Shown: piece after piece, positions 33,733-43,225 of the stretch
Layout: each line of letters starts with the position of its first letter
Position numbering within the stretch: the first letter of the stretch is position 1
NCBI RefSeq assembly: GCF_034676545.1
Contig: NZ_JAUCBZ010000011.1
Coordinates: forward strand, 62,001 to 126,000
Direction: 5' to 3'
DNA: 64,000 nt
From: Pararhodobacter sp.
Lineage (GTDB): Bacteria; Pseudomonadota; Alphaproteobacteria; Rhodobacterales; Rhodobacteraceae
The notes under the pieces: model-generated
What the model was told of the DNA's origin: nothing
Databases searched by the model: none
What the model saw: only the letters and a program-made list of their open reading frames with translations
Translations under genes and position numbers: made by a program

Positions 33733-35715
33733 TCAAACCTCCATGCCTGTGAGCTTCTGAGAAAACTTGCTCATCTTGGCAACTGCGATCGAGACGGATG
33801 GCTTCAGGGCATCGAGATCAACCTCGGGCGAGGCGACCGCTTTTCCTTCGGCCTGCACTTCGGCATCGGTTTCTGCCCGCGCCGCCTTCGCTGACTTTTC
33901 CTGCCGCGACACAACCTCGGCTGCCAATTTCGGCTCAGGCTCCACCGGGGTGTCCGGCTTCGCCTTCTCAGGTCGCACAAAATCGACCACTATCCTTTCG
34001 GCCAATCGGCGCTCCAGCGCTTCCATCCGCGCGGTCAGCACCTGAACTGCGGCAGCTTCCTTGGGCGGATAGGGCAAGGGCCCGGACTGCGCCTCAAATA
34101 GCGCCTTGAAGGTCGGGTCCTGGAAATACACGATCCGATGGACGAGGAGCGGGTTTTGCCGTTCCGGGATGAGGACGGCCTGATCCGGGTTCAGCCGCCG
34201 GACTTCGTCGGGGGTCAGGAGGGGACGCTCCTCCATTCGCCGGCTGACCGAGCGTCGCTGCATGAAGTCCCGATCCCGGGAAACACTGTCCGACACCGAG
34301 AGCTTCGTCGTCTTCCCCAACGCATCCGAAATCTCCCCCGCCGTCTTTTTGTCGTTGGCCGCGAGGTAGAGCTTCATGCCGGCAGCGGACTCGAGGGACA
34401 TCCGGACGTTTTCGCCATAGATGTTGTCGAGGCCGGGGATCGACTGGGTGATGATCGACACTCGCGCGCCGTGACCGGCGAGCTGCTTCAGTGCCTGCTC
34501 GACGATGGGCATCGGCCCAAGCTGGTCGAATTCATCCAGCATGACCATGACGGGCCAGGGTTCGGATTTTGGGTCGGGGAGGGTGGAACGCATCGTGGCG
34601 ATGAGCTCGCCGAAAAACAGACGAACGAGCGGCGACAGGGTGCGGATGTCATCGGCGTTGACGACGACATAGATCGACATCGGGTGCTTGCGGAGATCCG
34701 TGAAGGAGAAGTCGTTGCCGGAGGTGGCGCGATCTACCGCCGGGTTGTTCCAGAGCGTCATGCCCGCGCCGCCCAAGACCGAGGCATGAGAGGACAAGGT
34801 CCGGTCGGAGTAGCCTGCAAACTTGCGGAAAGTCTGGGCAGCGTTGGGGTGCTTCACCTCCTCGGCATGCTCGCCGTAAACCTCCTGGGTAGCGCCCCGG
34901 CCAAAGAGGATGCGGCTGATCTCGCCGATGGTGGGCTTGCCCCGTTCAATGGCCAGAAGGCCAGCAGCCACGAACAGCTCGCGCCCTTCGGTCAGGAAGT
35001 CGCCCGCCGTCCCCTTGTCCGAAACTGTCAGGAAGTAGTCCGAGATCTTGGCGAGTTCCGTGTAGCGCTGTTCCAAGTTTTCAATGCGGGCAACGCGTTC
35101 GAGCGGGTTGTAGCGATGGGTCGGATGTTCAAAATCGAATGGTGAGAAGCGATAGACCGCATCGCCCTCCGCTTGCCGGTGCCGAGACGTTGCTTCGAAA
35201 ATCTCCCCCTTCACGTCGAGGACGACGATGCTGCCATTGAAGAGGAGGGTGTTCGGGATGACATAGCCCACGCCCTTGCCGGCGCGGGTGGGCGCGACAA
35301 CCAGACAATGCGGGAACTTCTGGAACGTGGCGCTGACGTAAGGCGCGCGCTTTGAAGGTGCCCCGAGCTTGCCGAAGACCATGCCGGCGCCCAAGGGCTG
35401 CAAGAGACCATTCGCCTTCATTTCAGGGCGGGCCTGGAACTTGGCCTGACCATAGCCTGTGAGCTGCTGGCGGAAGGTCAGGGCGACGGCGGCAATCGTG
35501 AAGAGAACGGTCGAGGCACCGACGATCTGCCAGGGCAGAACCCAAGGCACGGACGACAACCGCGCGAAACCCGGGAATTCTTCGATCAGGACGAAGATGC
35601 CGGTCGCGTTCGGATCGCGGCCCAAGATCAGGTTCAGAGCGAGGCCGCCGGCAATGAGGCCCACGAGGAGCCCGGCCGACAGACCGAGCGGGAGCAACAG
35701 CGCGATACGGTGCAT
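33733..35715 (-). CDS. virD4: Type IV coupling protein VirD4/TraG
   Basis: A 660-residue membrane ATPase that brings the relaxase-DNA complex to the secretion channel. Two or three N-terminal membrane segments (LLLPLGLSAGLLVGLIAGGL, and about residues 55-80) precede the Walker A APTRAGKGVGYVIPN and Walker B VMVMLDEFDQLGPM. The all-alpha domain and a long acidic/Ala tail follow. It starts two bases after the stop of the 736-residue protein's gene, so both are translated together. It is the last gene of the VirB transcription unit. Confidence 0.95.
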   Translation of the reverse strand: MHRIALLLPLGLSAGLLVGLIAGGLALNLILGRDPNATGIFVLIEEFPGFARLSSVPWVLPWQIVGASTVLFTIAAVALTFRQQLTGYGQAKFQARPEMKANGLLQPLGAGMVFGKLGAPSKRAPYVSATFQKFPHCLVVAPTRAGKGVGYVIPNTLLFNGSIVVLDVKGEIFEATSRHRQAEGDAVYRFSPFDFEHPTHRYNPLERVARIENLEQRYTELAKISDYFLTVSDKGTAGDFLTEGRELFVAAGLLAIERGKPTIGEISRILFGRGATQEVYGEHAEEVKHPNAAQTFRKFAGYSDRTLSSHASVLGGAGMTLWNNPAVDRATSGNDFSFTDLRKHPMSIYVVVNADDIRTLSPLVRLFFGELIATMRSTLPDPKSEPWPVMVMLDEFDQLGPMPIVEQALKQLAGHGARVSIITQSIPGLDNIYGENVRMSLESAAGMKLYLAANDKKTAGEISDALGKTTKLSVSDSVSRDRDFMQRRSVSRRMEERPLLTPDEVRRLNPDQAVLIPERQNPLLVHRIVYFQDPTFKALFEAQSGPLPYPPKEAAAVQVLTARMEALERRLAERIVVDFVRPEKAKPDTPVEPEPKLAAEVVSRQEKSAKAARAETDAEVQAEGKAVASPEVDLDALKPSVSIAVAKMSKFSQKLTGMEV

Positions 35716-35717
35716 GG

Positions 35718-37928
35718 TCAGAATTCCCGGTCCTTGGCATGTGTCCGGTCATGAACAGGCGCGCGCGCATGTTCCGGCGGCTTGTTCGCGGCCTCGGCAG
35801 CCATCCGGCGCTCTGCAGCTTCGACCTCATGGGCGCTGAGGCCGAGGGAAGGGTGTTCCTTTGCCGCGGAAACAACGGCCGCTGCCATAGCCTGGCGGGC
35901 GCTCGCGTCGGGAACATCCTTGGCCAAGGCATCGGTGCGCCCGGCGGCCATGTCTTTCAGGACGGAAGCGCCATAACGCTCCTTCATCTCCTCAGTGAAA
36001 TCCCGTGCTTGCGTCTCATTGCGGAAGACGACGGAGCCTTGCTGGGCATGGAGTTTCGCCATCTTGTCCAGGGCCTCGACCATGGGATCACGGGCTCGCG
36101 ACAGATCGACGCCGCGAGCGGACTGGATCATCTCAGCGGCGCGTTCGTAGAAGCGATCCAGGCGTTCGGCGGCCGCGCTGCGGCCTTGCGGGTTGTCGAG
36201 GTCATAGCCATGACGCTTGGCGACGTCGCTGAGATCGGATTTCACCCAGGCTTCTTCTTGGCGGGCGTTGGCGGCACCAGTTTCGAGACGCTTGCCAAGT
36301 TTTTCGGCGTCGATGCCTGCGAGGCCGGCGTTGAGGGCCAGACTTGCCTGCAGATTGCCGGCACCGCCGGTTTGAAGTGCCGTTTCTTCGCCTGCTATCG
36401 ACAACGTCGTTGGGTTGATCGCCGTGCTGTAGAGTGTCGAACGTGGAGGGGCCTCGCGCCCGGCCTGATCTCTGTCGAGACCAAAGGCTGCCGCGGCTTC
36501 CTTGGCGATACCCAGCATTTCGGATCGCAGCTCTTCCTGTTGCTCGGACGGCAGTCGGTCGATCCGGGCATCCGACTGCGCCACCCAGGCGGAGATCGTC
36601 CGCGCGGGATCAGCCGTGAAGTCGCTGTGCAACCTTTCGTCTTCGACATGGGCCGTGAGAACCGGGCTCTCGGCCAAATGCTTGGCCAAGGTCTCACTCA
36701 GGGGCCCTTCATCCGGGAACTTGGCCAACACCTCAACACTCCCATCGCGGCCATAGGAGGTGACGGCCAGGAGTTCATCGGGCAGAAAGCCTCTCGAACC
36801 TTCGCCGTCGACAAACCGGCCGGTGCCAAGGGTGGCTTCGGCATCGGCGATATGCTCGGCCACGACCTGCCGAAACGCGGTATCGGCGACCAGACGTTCG
36901 GCAAGATCGCGACTCGCTTCCGTGTCTCGGCCAAGGGTCAGGACGAGTTGGGCCTCTTCGCCCGCGTAGATCGCGGTTTCCGGGCGGGGGAGTTCCGGCT
37001 GTTCGCGATGCTCCAATACGAGGCCCGAGGGCACGCGGTCCGCATCATCGTCCGTGTCATGCTCCATCGCCGCGGCCCGGCTGATGGCAATCTCGAGCCC
37101 CTCTTCGCCGCCTTCGTAGAAATCCCAGGCGTGGCGCAGGGCATCGCGGCTGGTCGCAAAGGCCCGGTCCGAAAAGCTGATCTCCGTCTCTCCTTCCGGC
37201 ACCCTTGCCTCAAAGCCTGCATGTAGACCCCTGTCGGTTGCGACAGTCACTGGGCGCAATTCAACATTCCGGTCAGTGGTCACCCAATCTCCGGTCGCAA
37301 CCACTTGCGGCTTCTCCGCCGTGATCACCTGACCAACCTGCGCTTCCGCTTCCACCACCCCTTCCCGCGCCTTCACTGCCGCCTGCAAAATGGGTCCCGG
37401 TGCAGGTTCCTCCGTCCGATCTGACCAAAGGCTTGCTGCCTTCTCGGGTTCGCGGCGTGCGTAGGCCTCGAGGTCATCTTTCAGCACGGCATCCAGCCGC
37501 TCGACAACGGTTTCACCGTCCCGACCGGCTTGGACCCTCTCAAGACGCTCGGAGATCGAAGCCTCCATCGCCGCCAGGAACCCGGCCCGGAATTCCGCAT
37601 CCGGGGCATGCGAGTCCGGCAGCGATTTGAAATACCGCGTTTCGCCGCCTTCGTGTGTCCCATGGAGTTCCGTGCGGGCCATGGTCCGGGCGGTGTTGCC
37701 GTCGACATGGGTCACCGAAGGCCGCTCAACCGGATCGGCCCGGAAGAAGGCCTCGCCGGCAAGACGCGGGTCTTCGAACTCCTGTGAAGACCCGGAGAAG
37801 GTCAAGCGGACGGAGAAGTATTCCTTCTTCCGCTCCGCGGCCCCAATGGTTGCACCTGCTTCGGGTTCTTGGGTCGCGGCGCGAACTGCGGACTCTTTCA
37901 GATGCTGGGCGTCAATGTCCTGATCCAT
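35718..37928 (-). CDS. Large transfer protein sharing the relaxase C-terminal domain
   Basis: A 736-residue acidic soluble protein encoded between virB11 and virD4. Residues about 30-110 have KKEYFSVRLTFSGSSQEFED; the middle is helical with a repeated style of charged segments. Residues about 548-708 (LETGAANARQEEAWVKSD … KDMAAGRTDALAKDV … AAVVSAAKEHPSLGLSAHE) match residues 432-592 of the relaxase encoded at 5249 at many positions. It has no relaxase nuclease motif. Position suggests it is a T4SS substrate or an adaptor for VirD4. Function not known. Confidence 0.75.
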   Translation of the reverse strand: MDQDIDAQHLKESAVRAATQEPEAGATIGAAERKKEYFSVRLTFSGSSQEFEDPRLAGEAFFRADPVERPSVTHVDGNTARTMARTELHGTHEGGETRYFKSLPDSHAPDAEFRAGFLAAMEASISERLERVQAGRDGETVVERLDAVLKDDLEAYARREPEKAASLWSDRTEEPAPGPILQAAVKAREGVVEAEAQVGQVITAEKPQVVATGDWVTTDRNVELRPVTVATDRGLHAGFEARVPEGETEISFSDRAFATSRDALRHAWDFYEGGEEGLEIAISRAAAMEHDTDDDADRVPSGLVLEHREQPELPRPETAIYAGEEAQLVLTLGRDTEASRDLAERLVADTAFRQVVAEHIADAEATLGTGRFVDGEGSRGFLPDELLAVTSYGRDGSVEVLAKFPDEGPLSETLAKHLAESPVLTAHVEDERLHSDFTADPARTISAWVAQSDARIDRLPSEQQEELRSEMLGIAKEAAAAFGLDRDQAGREAPPRSTLYSTAINPTTLSIAGEETALQTGGAGNLQASLALNAGLAGIDAEKLGKRLETGAANARQEEAWVKSDLSDVAKRHGYDLDNPQGRSAAAERLDRFYERAAEMIQSARGVDLSRARDPMVEALDKMAKLHAQQGSVVFRNETQARDFTEEMKERYGASVLKDMAAGRTDALAKDVPDASARQAMAAAVVSAAKEHPSLGLSAHEVEAAERRMAAEAANKPPEHARAPVHDRTHAKDREF

Positions 37929-37993
37929 GAATGCAACCTTTCAGCCCGCTGGCCGATCAAAAGTGGAATGGGAGGGGCGAAGACCGCAGCCCG

Positions 37994-38980
37994 TCAGTCC
38001 TCGAGCCCGGGGAAATACATCTCCATGATCCCGCGGCGGTCGCCTTGGCGGCCCATCTGCAAGATCACGTCGATCGAGGTCTCGAGGTACCGGATGACCT
38101 CGGCGAAGCTGAGTTTGGTTCCCTGCGCCATGACGAGAAGCGCCAGCCGGTCCATTGCTTTCCTCGCCGAATGGGCGTGGAGCGTCGTGAACGAACCCGA
38201 GTGCCCGGTATTGATCGCATCGAGAAACGTCGCGGCCTCCGCCCCGCGCAGTTCGCCGAGGATGATCCGGTCGGGCCGAAGCCGTAAGGTCGCCTGCAAC
38301 AGTTTGTCTGCGGAGCGGGGCGAGGCCTCGTCGCGCTGCGCGATGAGGCTCACCGTATTGGGCTGGCCCGGCAAGAGTTCTAGGGAATCCTCGATTGTGA
38401 TGATGCGCTCGTCTGACGCAACCATCTCCAGAAGCTTGCGGCCAAGCTCGGTCTTGCCTGTCGAGGTGCCGCCCGAGACGATGACGTTCAGCCGTTCTGT
38501 GACGAGACGCCCGAGGAAGGCATCGACATCCGCCCCCTCCGACCCGGCGCGGATTTCCGCGATCATGACCCGCCGCTCTTCTTCCAGGGATTTTTCTTGG
38601 CCCCGCAAGAAGCTGAAGGATCGCGGCGCGCGCTTTTGGGCGCCCTGCCGGGACCGGAACACCCGGATGCCAATGACCGTGCCGCCGGAGACGGCGGGCG
38701 TGCCAACCACCTGACAGCGCAGCATCAGATCTCGGTAGCGCACCGCCGCCGACACGAGGGGTGCGGCTTCCGTGAAGGTGTTCGCGGTTGAATTGGCGAT
38801 CTGGGCGGCGAGATCGCGCACCGAACGCGCGGGTAGGGGCGGAAGCCCGCTCGGGCCCATGTGAATTTGCCCCGACCGTTCCACCCAGATCGTGCCATCA
38901 GCATTGATCGCAAGCTCCATGACGGCCGGGTCAGAGAGTGCCGCGTCGAGCTGCCCGAGATAGGTATCGAGGTAGCTCAT
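37994..38980 (-). CDS. virB11: VirB11 ATPase of the type IV secretion system
   Basis: A 328-residue hexameric traffic ATPase. N-terminal domain (about 1-150), then Walker A SGGTSTGKTELGRKLLEM, an Asp box/Walker B region RPDRIILGELRGAEAATFLD and the His box GHSGSFTTLHAHSARKAMDR. It acts at the inner face of the inner membrane and switches the machine between pilus assembly and DNA export. Its ATG overlaps the virB10 stop (TGATG). Confidence 0.95.
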   Translation of the reverse strand: MSYLDTYLGQLDAALSDPAVMELAINADGTIWVERSGQIHMGPSGLPPLPARSVRDLAAQIANSTANTFTEAAPLVSAAVRYRDLMLRCQVVGTPAVSGGTVIGIRVFRSRQGAQKRAPRSFSFLRGQEKSLEEERRVMIAEIRAGSEGADVDAFLGRLVTERLNVIVSGGTSTGKTELGRKLLEMVASDERIITIEDSLELLPGQPNTVSLIAQRDEASPRSADKLLQATLRLRPDRIILGELRGAEAATFLDAINTGHSGSFTTLHAHSARKAMDRLALLVMAQGTKLSFAEVIRYLETSIDVILQMGRQGDRRGIMEMYFPGLED

Positions 38981-40302
38981 CAGTAGAACTCGATGTCGGC
39001 ATCGACCCGGACCATGACGACAGCCCCCTGATTGACGCTGATCGTCGGCGGAATGCGGAGGTAATCGGCCATGACATCATTCACGGCTTCGCCAAGGTCA
39101 TTGCCGACATTCTCGGCGGTGTCGGATGCCACCTCGTCGCCCTCGTACCGGGCAGCCGCGATCGCAGGGACGGCCCCGATCACCGAGATCAGGGCGGCGG
39201 TGCCGAAGCGCTGCAGGAAGTGGTTGCGCACCTTGCCGGGCAGGCCGGAGCGCCCGATCCGGTCCGTGCCGTAAGCCGCGATTTCCACGGATTGGCCATC
39301 CGTCGTCACGATCCGGTCCCAGGCAATCAGCACCCGGCGCTGACCGGCATCGACCTCGGAATCGTAGCGGCCGAAGAGGCGGGAGCCGCGTGGGATGAGG
39401 ACGCGGGACATATCGAAGGACCAGACATCGTGGCTGACGATGGCAGCGACATTGCCGGAAAGATCGGTGCTGACGGCGGTCTCGAGCGAGGCCTCGATCA
39501 GGGTGCCCTGCATCACGGTATAGGCTGGGTTGGCGATCACCTCCGCCTGACGGACCTCGGCCGATTTGGCGCCCGCGCGTCGGAAGGCCTCATCGCCCGT
39601 GACAGCGGCCCCTCCACCTCCGGGACCGGCCGCCGGGGCTGCGCCACCCGACTCCCCGCCCATATCCATGGAAGAGCGCATCGCGACCATGTCGGAATGG
39701 ATCTGGGCTTCCTTCAGCATCTCGGCTTCCTGGCGCTTGCGCGCCAGTTCCTCTTCGCGGGCTCGTGCCGCTTCGGCCTCCGCGTCACCCTCGACGAGCG
39801 CCTTGGTCTCAAGTTCGGTCTGGAGACGGATGTTCTCGCGTTCGAGGTCAGAGAGGGCGGCCTCCCGCGCCTTGGCTTCGGCATCGAGGGCAGCCACTTG
39901 TGCTTTCAGGTCCGCGAGCGCCGCCTCATCGGTGACGGTTACGGGATTGGCTTTCAGATCGGCGATCTGGGCATTCAGCGCCTCGATCTCGGCCTTGAGC
40001 CGATCCGCTTCGGAAGTATCCGGGACGGCCGGGACGATCTGCGGCTTTTCCTTCGTGATTGAAAAACCGTCGGCACCTTGCGCTCCTTGGAAGTCACTGA
40101 CCGAAGCGGTTTCGAGCGCGGGTGCCGGGGCAGGGGCATCCGGTGCGGCGAGGACAAGCCAGGCCCCAACGCCGACGCCCGCCACGGCGGTCACCACTGA
40201 GAGGGCGTAAGGGTTCACGCCGCGTCGGCGTTTTGGGAGCTCGGAGGGTTTCATACGAGCCATGCGCGCGGCGAGTTTTCCGTCCAGATCCTCTTCGCTC
40301 AT
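38980..40302 (-). CDS. virB10: VirB10 core-complex protein
   Basis: A 440-residue protein with a short cytoplasmic N-terminus, one membrane helix (YALSVVTAVAGVGVGAWLVL), a Pro/Ala stretch, a predicted coiled coil (about 75-160), and the C-terminal VirB10/TrbI beta domain (SRLFGRYDSEVDAGQRRVLI; RIPPTISVNQGAVVMVRVDA). It spans both membranes and transduces the energy signal to the outer-membrane pore. Overlaps virB9 by four bases. Confidence 0.95.
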   Translation of the reverse strand: MSEEDLDGKLAARMARMKPSELPKRRRGVNPYALSVVTAVAGVGVGAWLVLAAPDAPAPAPALETASVSDFQGAQGADGFSITKEKPQIVPAVPDTSEADRLKAEIEALNAQIADLKANPVTVTDEAALADLKAQVAALDAEAKAREAALSDLERENIRLQTELETKALVEGDAEAEAARAREEELARKRQEAEMLKEAQIHSDMVAMRSSMDMGGESGGAAPAAGPGGGGAAVTGDEAFRRAGAKSAEVRQAEVIANPAYTVMQGTLIEASLETAVSTDLSGNVAAIVSHDVWSFDMSRVLIPRGSRLFGRYDSEVDAGQRRVLIAWDRIVTTDGQSVEIAAYGTDRIGRSGLPGKVRNHFLQRFGTAALISVIGAVPAIAAARYEGDEVASDTAENVGNDLGEAVNDVMADYLRIPPTISVNQGAVVMVRVDADIEFY

Positions 40303-41015
40303 TGGCCGATCCCCGCTTCCGCGGTCACGCAGACATACTCATCGCCGTAGCGCAGGACCCAGCGTTCGGAGCGGGTGCTGACGGTGATCGTGGTGCCGCG
40401 CACGGCGGAGTTGACCGAATATTCCTGCCCCTTGGCATCGGCCCGGAAGATCGTCGGCATTGGGGCACCGGGCGGGATGACGAAGGTGGTCTTCCGCCCA
40501 TCATCCGAGATCGACACCGGCGCGAAGTCGGGGAGCCGCTTGCCCTTTTTCATGACCTTGTAGGTCATCGGCAGGGCCGCCGGGATCTCGGTTCCGGCCG
40601 AGGTGCCGCGGGAGTTGCCCGGCACGGTGAACTTCACCGAATAGTTCGGACTGCCCTTGGCGCTTTCCGTCACTTGCAGGAAATAGATGTTCTTCTGGGT
40701 CTCGACCGTCAGGTTGGTCGTGGCACCCGCTACCACCGGCTTGATGATGAAGAGGTTAGACCGCTCGAGCTTGTCGATCTTGAAGCTTTCGAGATCGCCG
40801 ATGGCGATGGACTGGATCTTCTCGCCGTCGCCCAGCTCGACAAGGGTCACGGTCCGGAGCCGCGTGGTGATCCGGTAGACCTGACCCTCCTGATAGGTGG
40901 CATAGGTTACCCGGGCATCATGGCTGCCTGATTTCGGGGCGGTCTCGGCAAAGGCGGGCAGGGCCGCGAGGCTGGCCACAAGACCCGCCGTGAGGAATGT
41001 GAAGCGTCGGGTCAT
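40299..41015 (-). CDS. virB9: VirB9 core-complex protein
   Basis: A 238-residue exported protein. The ATG at 41015, one base after the virB8 stop, starts the signal peptide FLTAGLVASLAALPAFAE; the longer upstream frame is spurious. The N-terminal CagX region has VYRITTRLRTVTLVELGDGE and the C-terminal beta domain ends SERWVLRYGDEYVCVTAEAG. It forms the outer-membrane core with VirB7 and VirB10. Confidence 0.95.
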   Translation of the reverse strand: MTRRFTFLTAGLVASLAALPAFAETAPKSGSHDARVTYATYQEGQVYRITTRLRTVTLVELGDGEKIQSIAIGDLESFKIDKLERSNLFIIKPVVAGATTNLTVETQKNIYFLQVTESAKGSPNYSVKFTVPGNSRGTSAGTEIPAALPMTYKVMKKGKRLPDFAPVSISDDGRKTTFVIPPGAPMPTIFRADAKGQEYSVNSAVRGTTITVSTRSERWVLRYGDEYVCVTAEAGIGQ

Positions 41016-41016
41016 G

Positions 41017-41697
41017 TCAGCCTTCCGAAGGGGTGAGGGCCTCGGATGTGAGGCGATAATCGGTGACGAGGAATCCGGTCGGGTTTTGCCAGACGAGATC
41101 GAGGGCGGTCTGTTTGGTGGGCTCAAACCGGAAGGTGACGGTCGCGGTAAACTTGCCTTCCCGGTCGGGGATGCCCTCGCCATCCGAGACCCAGGTCTTG
41201 GTGAAGCGGACCTGCGCGGTGGTCTCGGTCACCGGCGTGATCGAGAGAATGTCGACCCGGACCTTGGAGCTCTCGCCGTAAAGCTTCGGCGGGTAATTGG
41301 GGTGGCCCTCGGTCCAGAGCGCCACGAGGGACGACTTCGCATTGGCCTCGGACCAGGTGTAGGCGCGGAGGATCCGTTCCTCGTTGTCGTGCTGGTCATA
41401 GGTTTCGCGGTCGGTGACATAGGCGAAGAGGAGGCTTTGCCGGATGGCCTCGGCCTGTTCCATTCCGGCCTTCTCGACGGCGACCACCCGCTCGGCAACG
41501 CCGGTATCCTTGTCGACGATGGCGAGGAAGGCCTCGGTCTCTTTCAGGGGCAGGAGGGTCACAACGGCGATCATGCCCATGAGGCCGATGGCGAGCCCGC
41601 CGCCCGCCACCGCATAGGCGATGCGCTCGCGTTTCTTCACGCCGAAAAACATCTCGGCTTCGAGAAAACTTCTCAGTTCAGGGGGTGAACCTGTCAT
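41017..41697 (-). CDS. virB8: VirB8 inner-membrane protein
   Basis: A 226-residue bitopic protein with one N-terminal membrane helix (YAVAGGGLAIGLMGMIAVVT) and a periplasmic VirB8 domain (FLAIVDKDTGVAERVVAVEK; YDQHDNEERILRAYTWSE), a nucleation factor for channel assembly. It is separated from virB6 by about 50 bp and followed directly by virB9. Confidence 0.93.
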   Translation of the reverse strand: MTGSPPELRSFLEAEMFFGVKKRERIAYAVAGGGLAIGLMGMIAVVTLLPLKETEAFLAIVDKDTGVAERVVAVEKAGMEQAEAIRQSLLFAYVTDRETYDQHDNEERILRAYTWSEANAKSSLVALWTEGHPNYPPKLYGESSKVRVDILSITPVTETTAQVRFTKTWVSDGEGIPDREGKFTATVTFRFEPTKQTALDLVWQNPTGFLVTDYRLTSEALTPSEG

Positions 41698-41745
41698 GGT
41701 CTTGCTCCGGGAAAGGGGGTTTGGCGCGGCTGGCGGGTGGCTGGT

Positions 41746-42744
41746 TCAGCTGTCGCGGATGAACTGGCCGAGCCGTAGCCGCGCGGCATGTCCACGTTCG
41801 GCATCCGACCTCGCCTGATCGCGCAAATGGTGGTGTTCGGTCTTGCCGGTCATGAAGCCGGAGCGGAACTCGTTCATGCGCCGGGCGGAATAGTCGCTGG
41901 CTTTTTCCAGAGGCTTGCCCGCAACTCGAAGGGCCTGCGGCGCGATGCTGGCGAGGCTGATCTGGCCGGTGATATGCGTCACGGCATTCGGTATGGCCAT
42001 CAGGGCGAAGATGCCGACAAAGACGATGACGAAGAAACCGAGGATCGAGCCGAGATCGGTGACCGCATCTGCGTTCCGAAACACATCATGCGCGACGGTC
42101 ACGACGGCAACGATGATCCCTGCGGAGGCAACCGGGTACATCAGGTAGCCGATCATCGCCGAGAGCCAGGCCTCGAAGATGCCTTTGGTCTTCTCGAAGA
42201 TCGTGGCCCCGATGGCGAGCGGGGCGACACCCAGAAGGAAGGCGATCATCAGCTTGGCGAAGCCGACGATGAAAACATAGACCGCCATCAGGATGCCGAG
42301 GACCACATAGAGGATGGCGGCAACGAACCCCCGCATGATCGAGGACATGGCAGAGGAAACGCTATCGACGTTCCCGGCCATCATGTTGGCCATGTCATCC
42401 ATGGCTGCTGTGGCGGAGGTCGCGACACCGCTGCCGCCAAGGCGGAAATATTCCAGCGCCAGATCGCTCAGACCATTGCTGGCGGCCTGATAGATCTGGC
42501 TGAAGTTCGACCAGGTAAGACCGAACATCAGCACCATCACGATGCGGAAAGCGAGCTGCACAGCATCGCGCATGGCGATCCGGTAGACGTTGAGGGCGGC
42601 ATTGATCCCGACCATGACGAGGAGGAGGGCAAGGAGGCTCGAATAGATCGGGCCGACGGCGCTGGCCGTTGCTTCGAAAAACCGTTGGCCCGCCGCCGTG
42701 ATCGCCGCATCCAAAGTCGTCAGAATGGTCGAGACGCTGTCCAT
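41746..42744 (-). CDS. virB6: VirB6 polytopic membrane protein
   Basis: A 332-residue VirB6/TrbL protein with at least six hydrophobic segments (for example YSSLLALLLVMVGINAALNV; AILYVVLGILMAVYVFIVGF; LGSILGFFVIVFVGIFALMA). It forms part of the DNA path through the inner membrane. The ATG at 42744 overlaps the stop of the preceding small gene (TGATG); the upstream ATG at 42762 lies inside that gene. Confidence 0.93.
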   Translation of the reverse strand: MDSVSTILTTLDAAITAAGQRFFEATASAVGPIYSSLLALLLVMVGINAALNVYRIAMRDAVQLAFRIVMVLMFGLTWSNFSQIYQAASNGLSDLALEYFRLGGSGVATSATAAMDDMANMMAGNVDSVSSAMSSIMRGFVAAILYVVLGILMAVYVFIVGFAKLMIAFLLGVAPLAIGATIFEKTKGIFEAWLSAMIGYLMYPVASAGIIVAVVTVAHDVFRNADAVTDLGSILGFFVIVFVGIFALMAIPNAVTHITGQISLASIAPQALRVAGKPLEKASDYSARRMNEFRSGFMTGKTEHHHLRDQARSDAERGHAARLRLGQFIRDS

Positions 42745-43223
42745 CAGAAAGAACCGCCACACATGGTCTCGGCGATGGGAAACAGCTCATTCGAGGCGTC
42801 GAAGACCGCCTTGGTGTCCTGCCAGCTCAGAGGCTCTGTTCCGGTTTCTTTGCGGATAGATGCTGCAATGAGGTCCACGTCGGACCAGGCTGCAACTTTC
42901 CCTGCACAGGTGCAGTCGCTTGTGGCGATCACGTTCCGCACCTTCACGTAGCCATAGATATCCCGATATGCGCGTGCCTCCGGCCCTTTCTGGCTCAGGG
43001 CATATTCCGGCGGCCACTGGGCCTCGCAGTTGCGGAACTCTTCGTTCACCGCACCCGGGATCGGCTGGACATCGTCCGGCAAAACGACCTTCGGCAGGAC
43101 GTCGAGAAAGGACTCTTCCTGCACCAGATCGGCCGGGGCAGGGGTCTCGGCCGAGGCCATCCCCGTCCACAGGGTCGCCAGGATCAGGGCCGCACTGAAC
43201 GGCTTCTGTTGGAGCTTGCCCAT
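42744..43223 (-). CDS. Exported hypothetical protein of the T4SS operon
   Basis: A 159-residue exported protein from the ATG at 43223, eight bases after GGAAGGA (an ATG at 43229 overlaps the virB5 stop and is an alternative). Signal peptide about FSAALILATLWTGMASAE; the mature part has four cysteines (FRNCEAQW, SDCTCAGKV, ETMCGGSF), so disulfides are likely. Sits between virB5 and virB6, where some systems have an entry-exclusion gene; that role is only a guess. Confidence 0.65.
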   Translation of the reverse strand: MGKLQQKPFSAALILATLWTGMASAETPAPADLVQEESFLDVLPKVVLPDDVQPIPGAVNEEFRNCEAQWPPEYALSQKGPEARAYRDIYGYVKVRNVIATSDCTCAGKVAAWSDVDLIAASIRKETGTEPLSWQDTKAVFDASNELFPIAETMCGGSF

Positions 43224-43225
43224 TT

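Noticed and set aside
35739..37226. 495-codon plus-strand frame opposite the large transfer protein
   Set aside because: The minus-strand gene has the domain shared with the relaxase and 2-bp spacing to virD4; the plus frame is its shadow.
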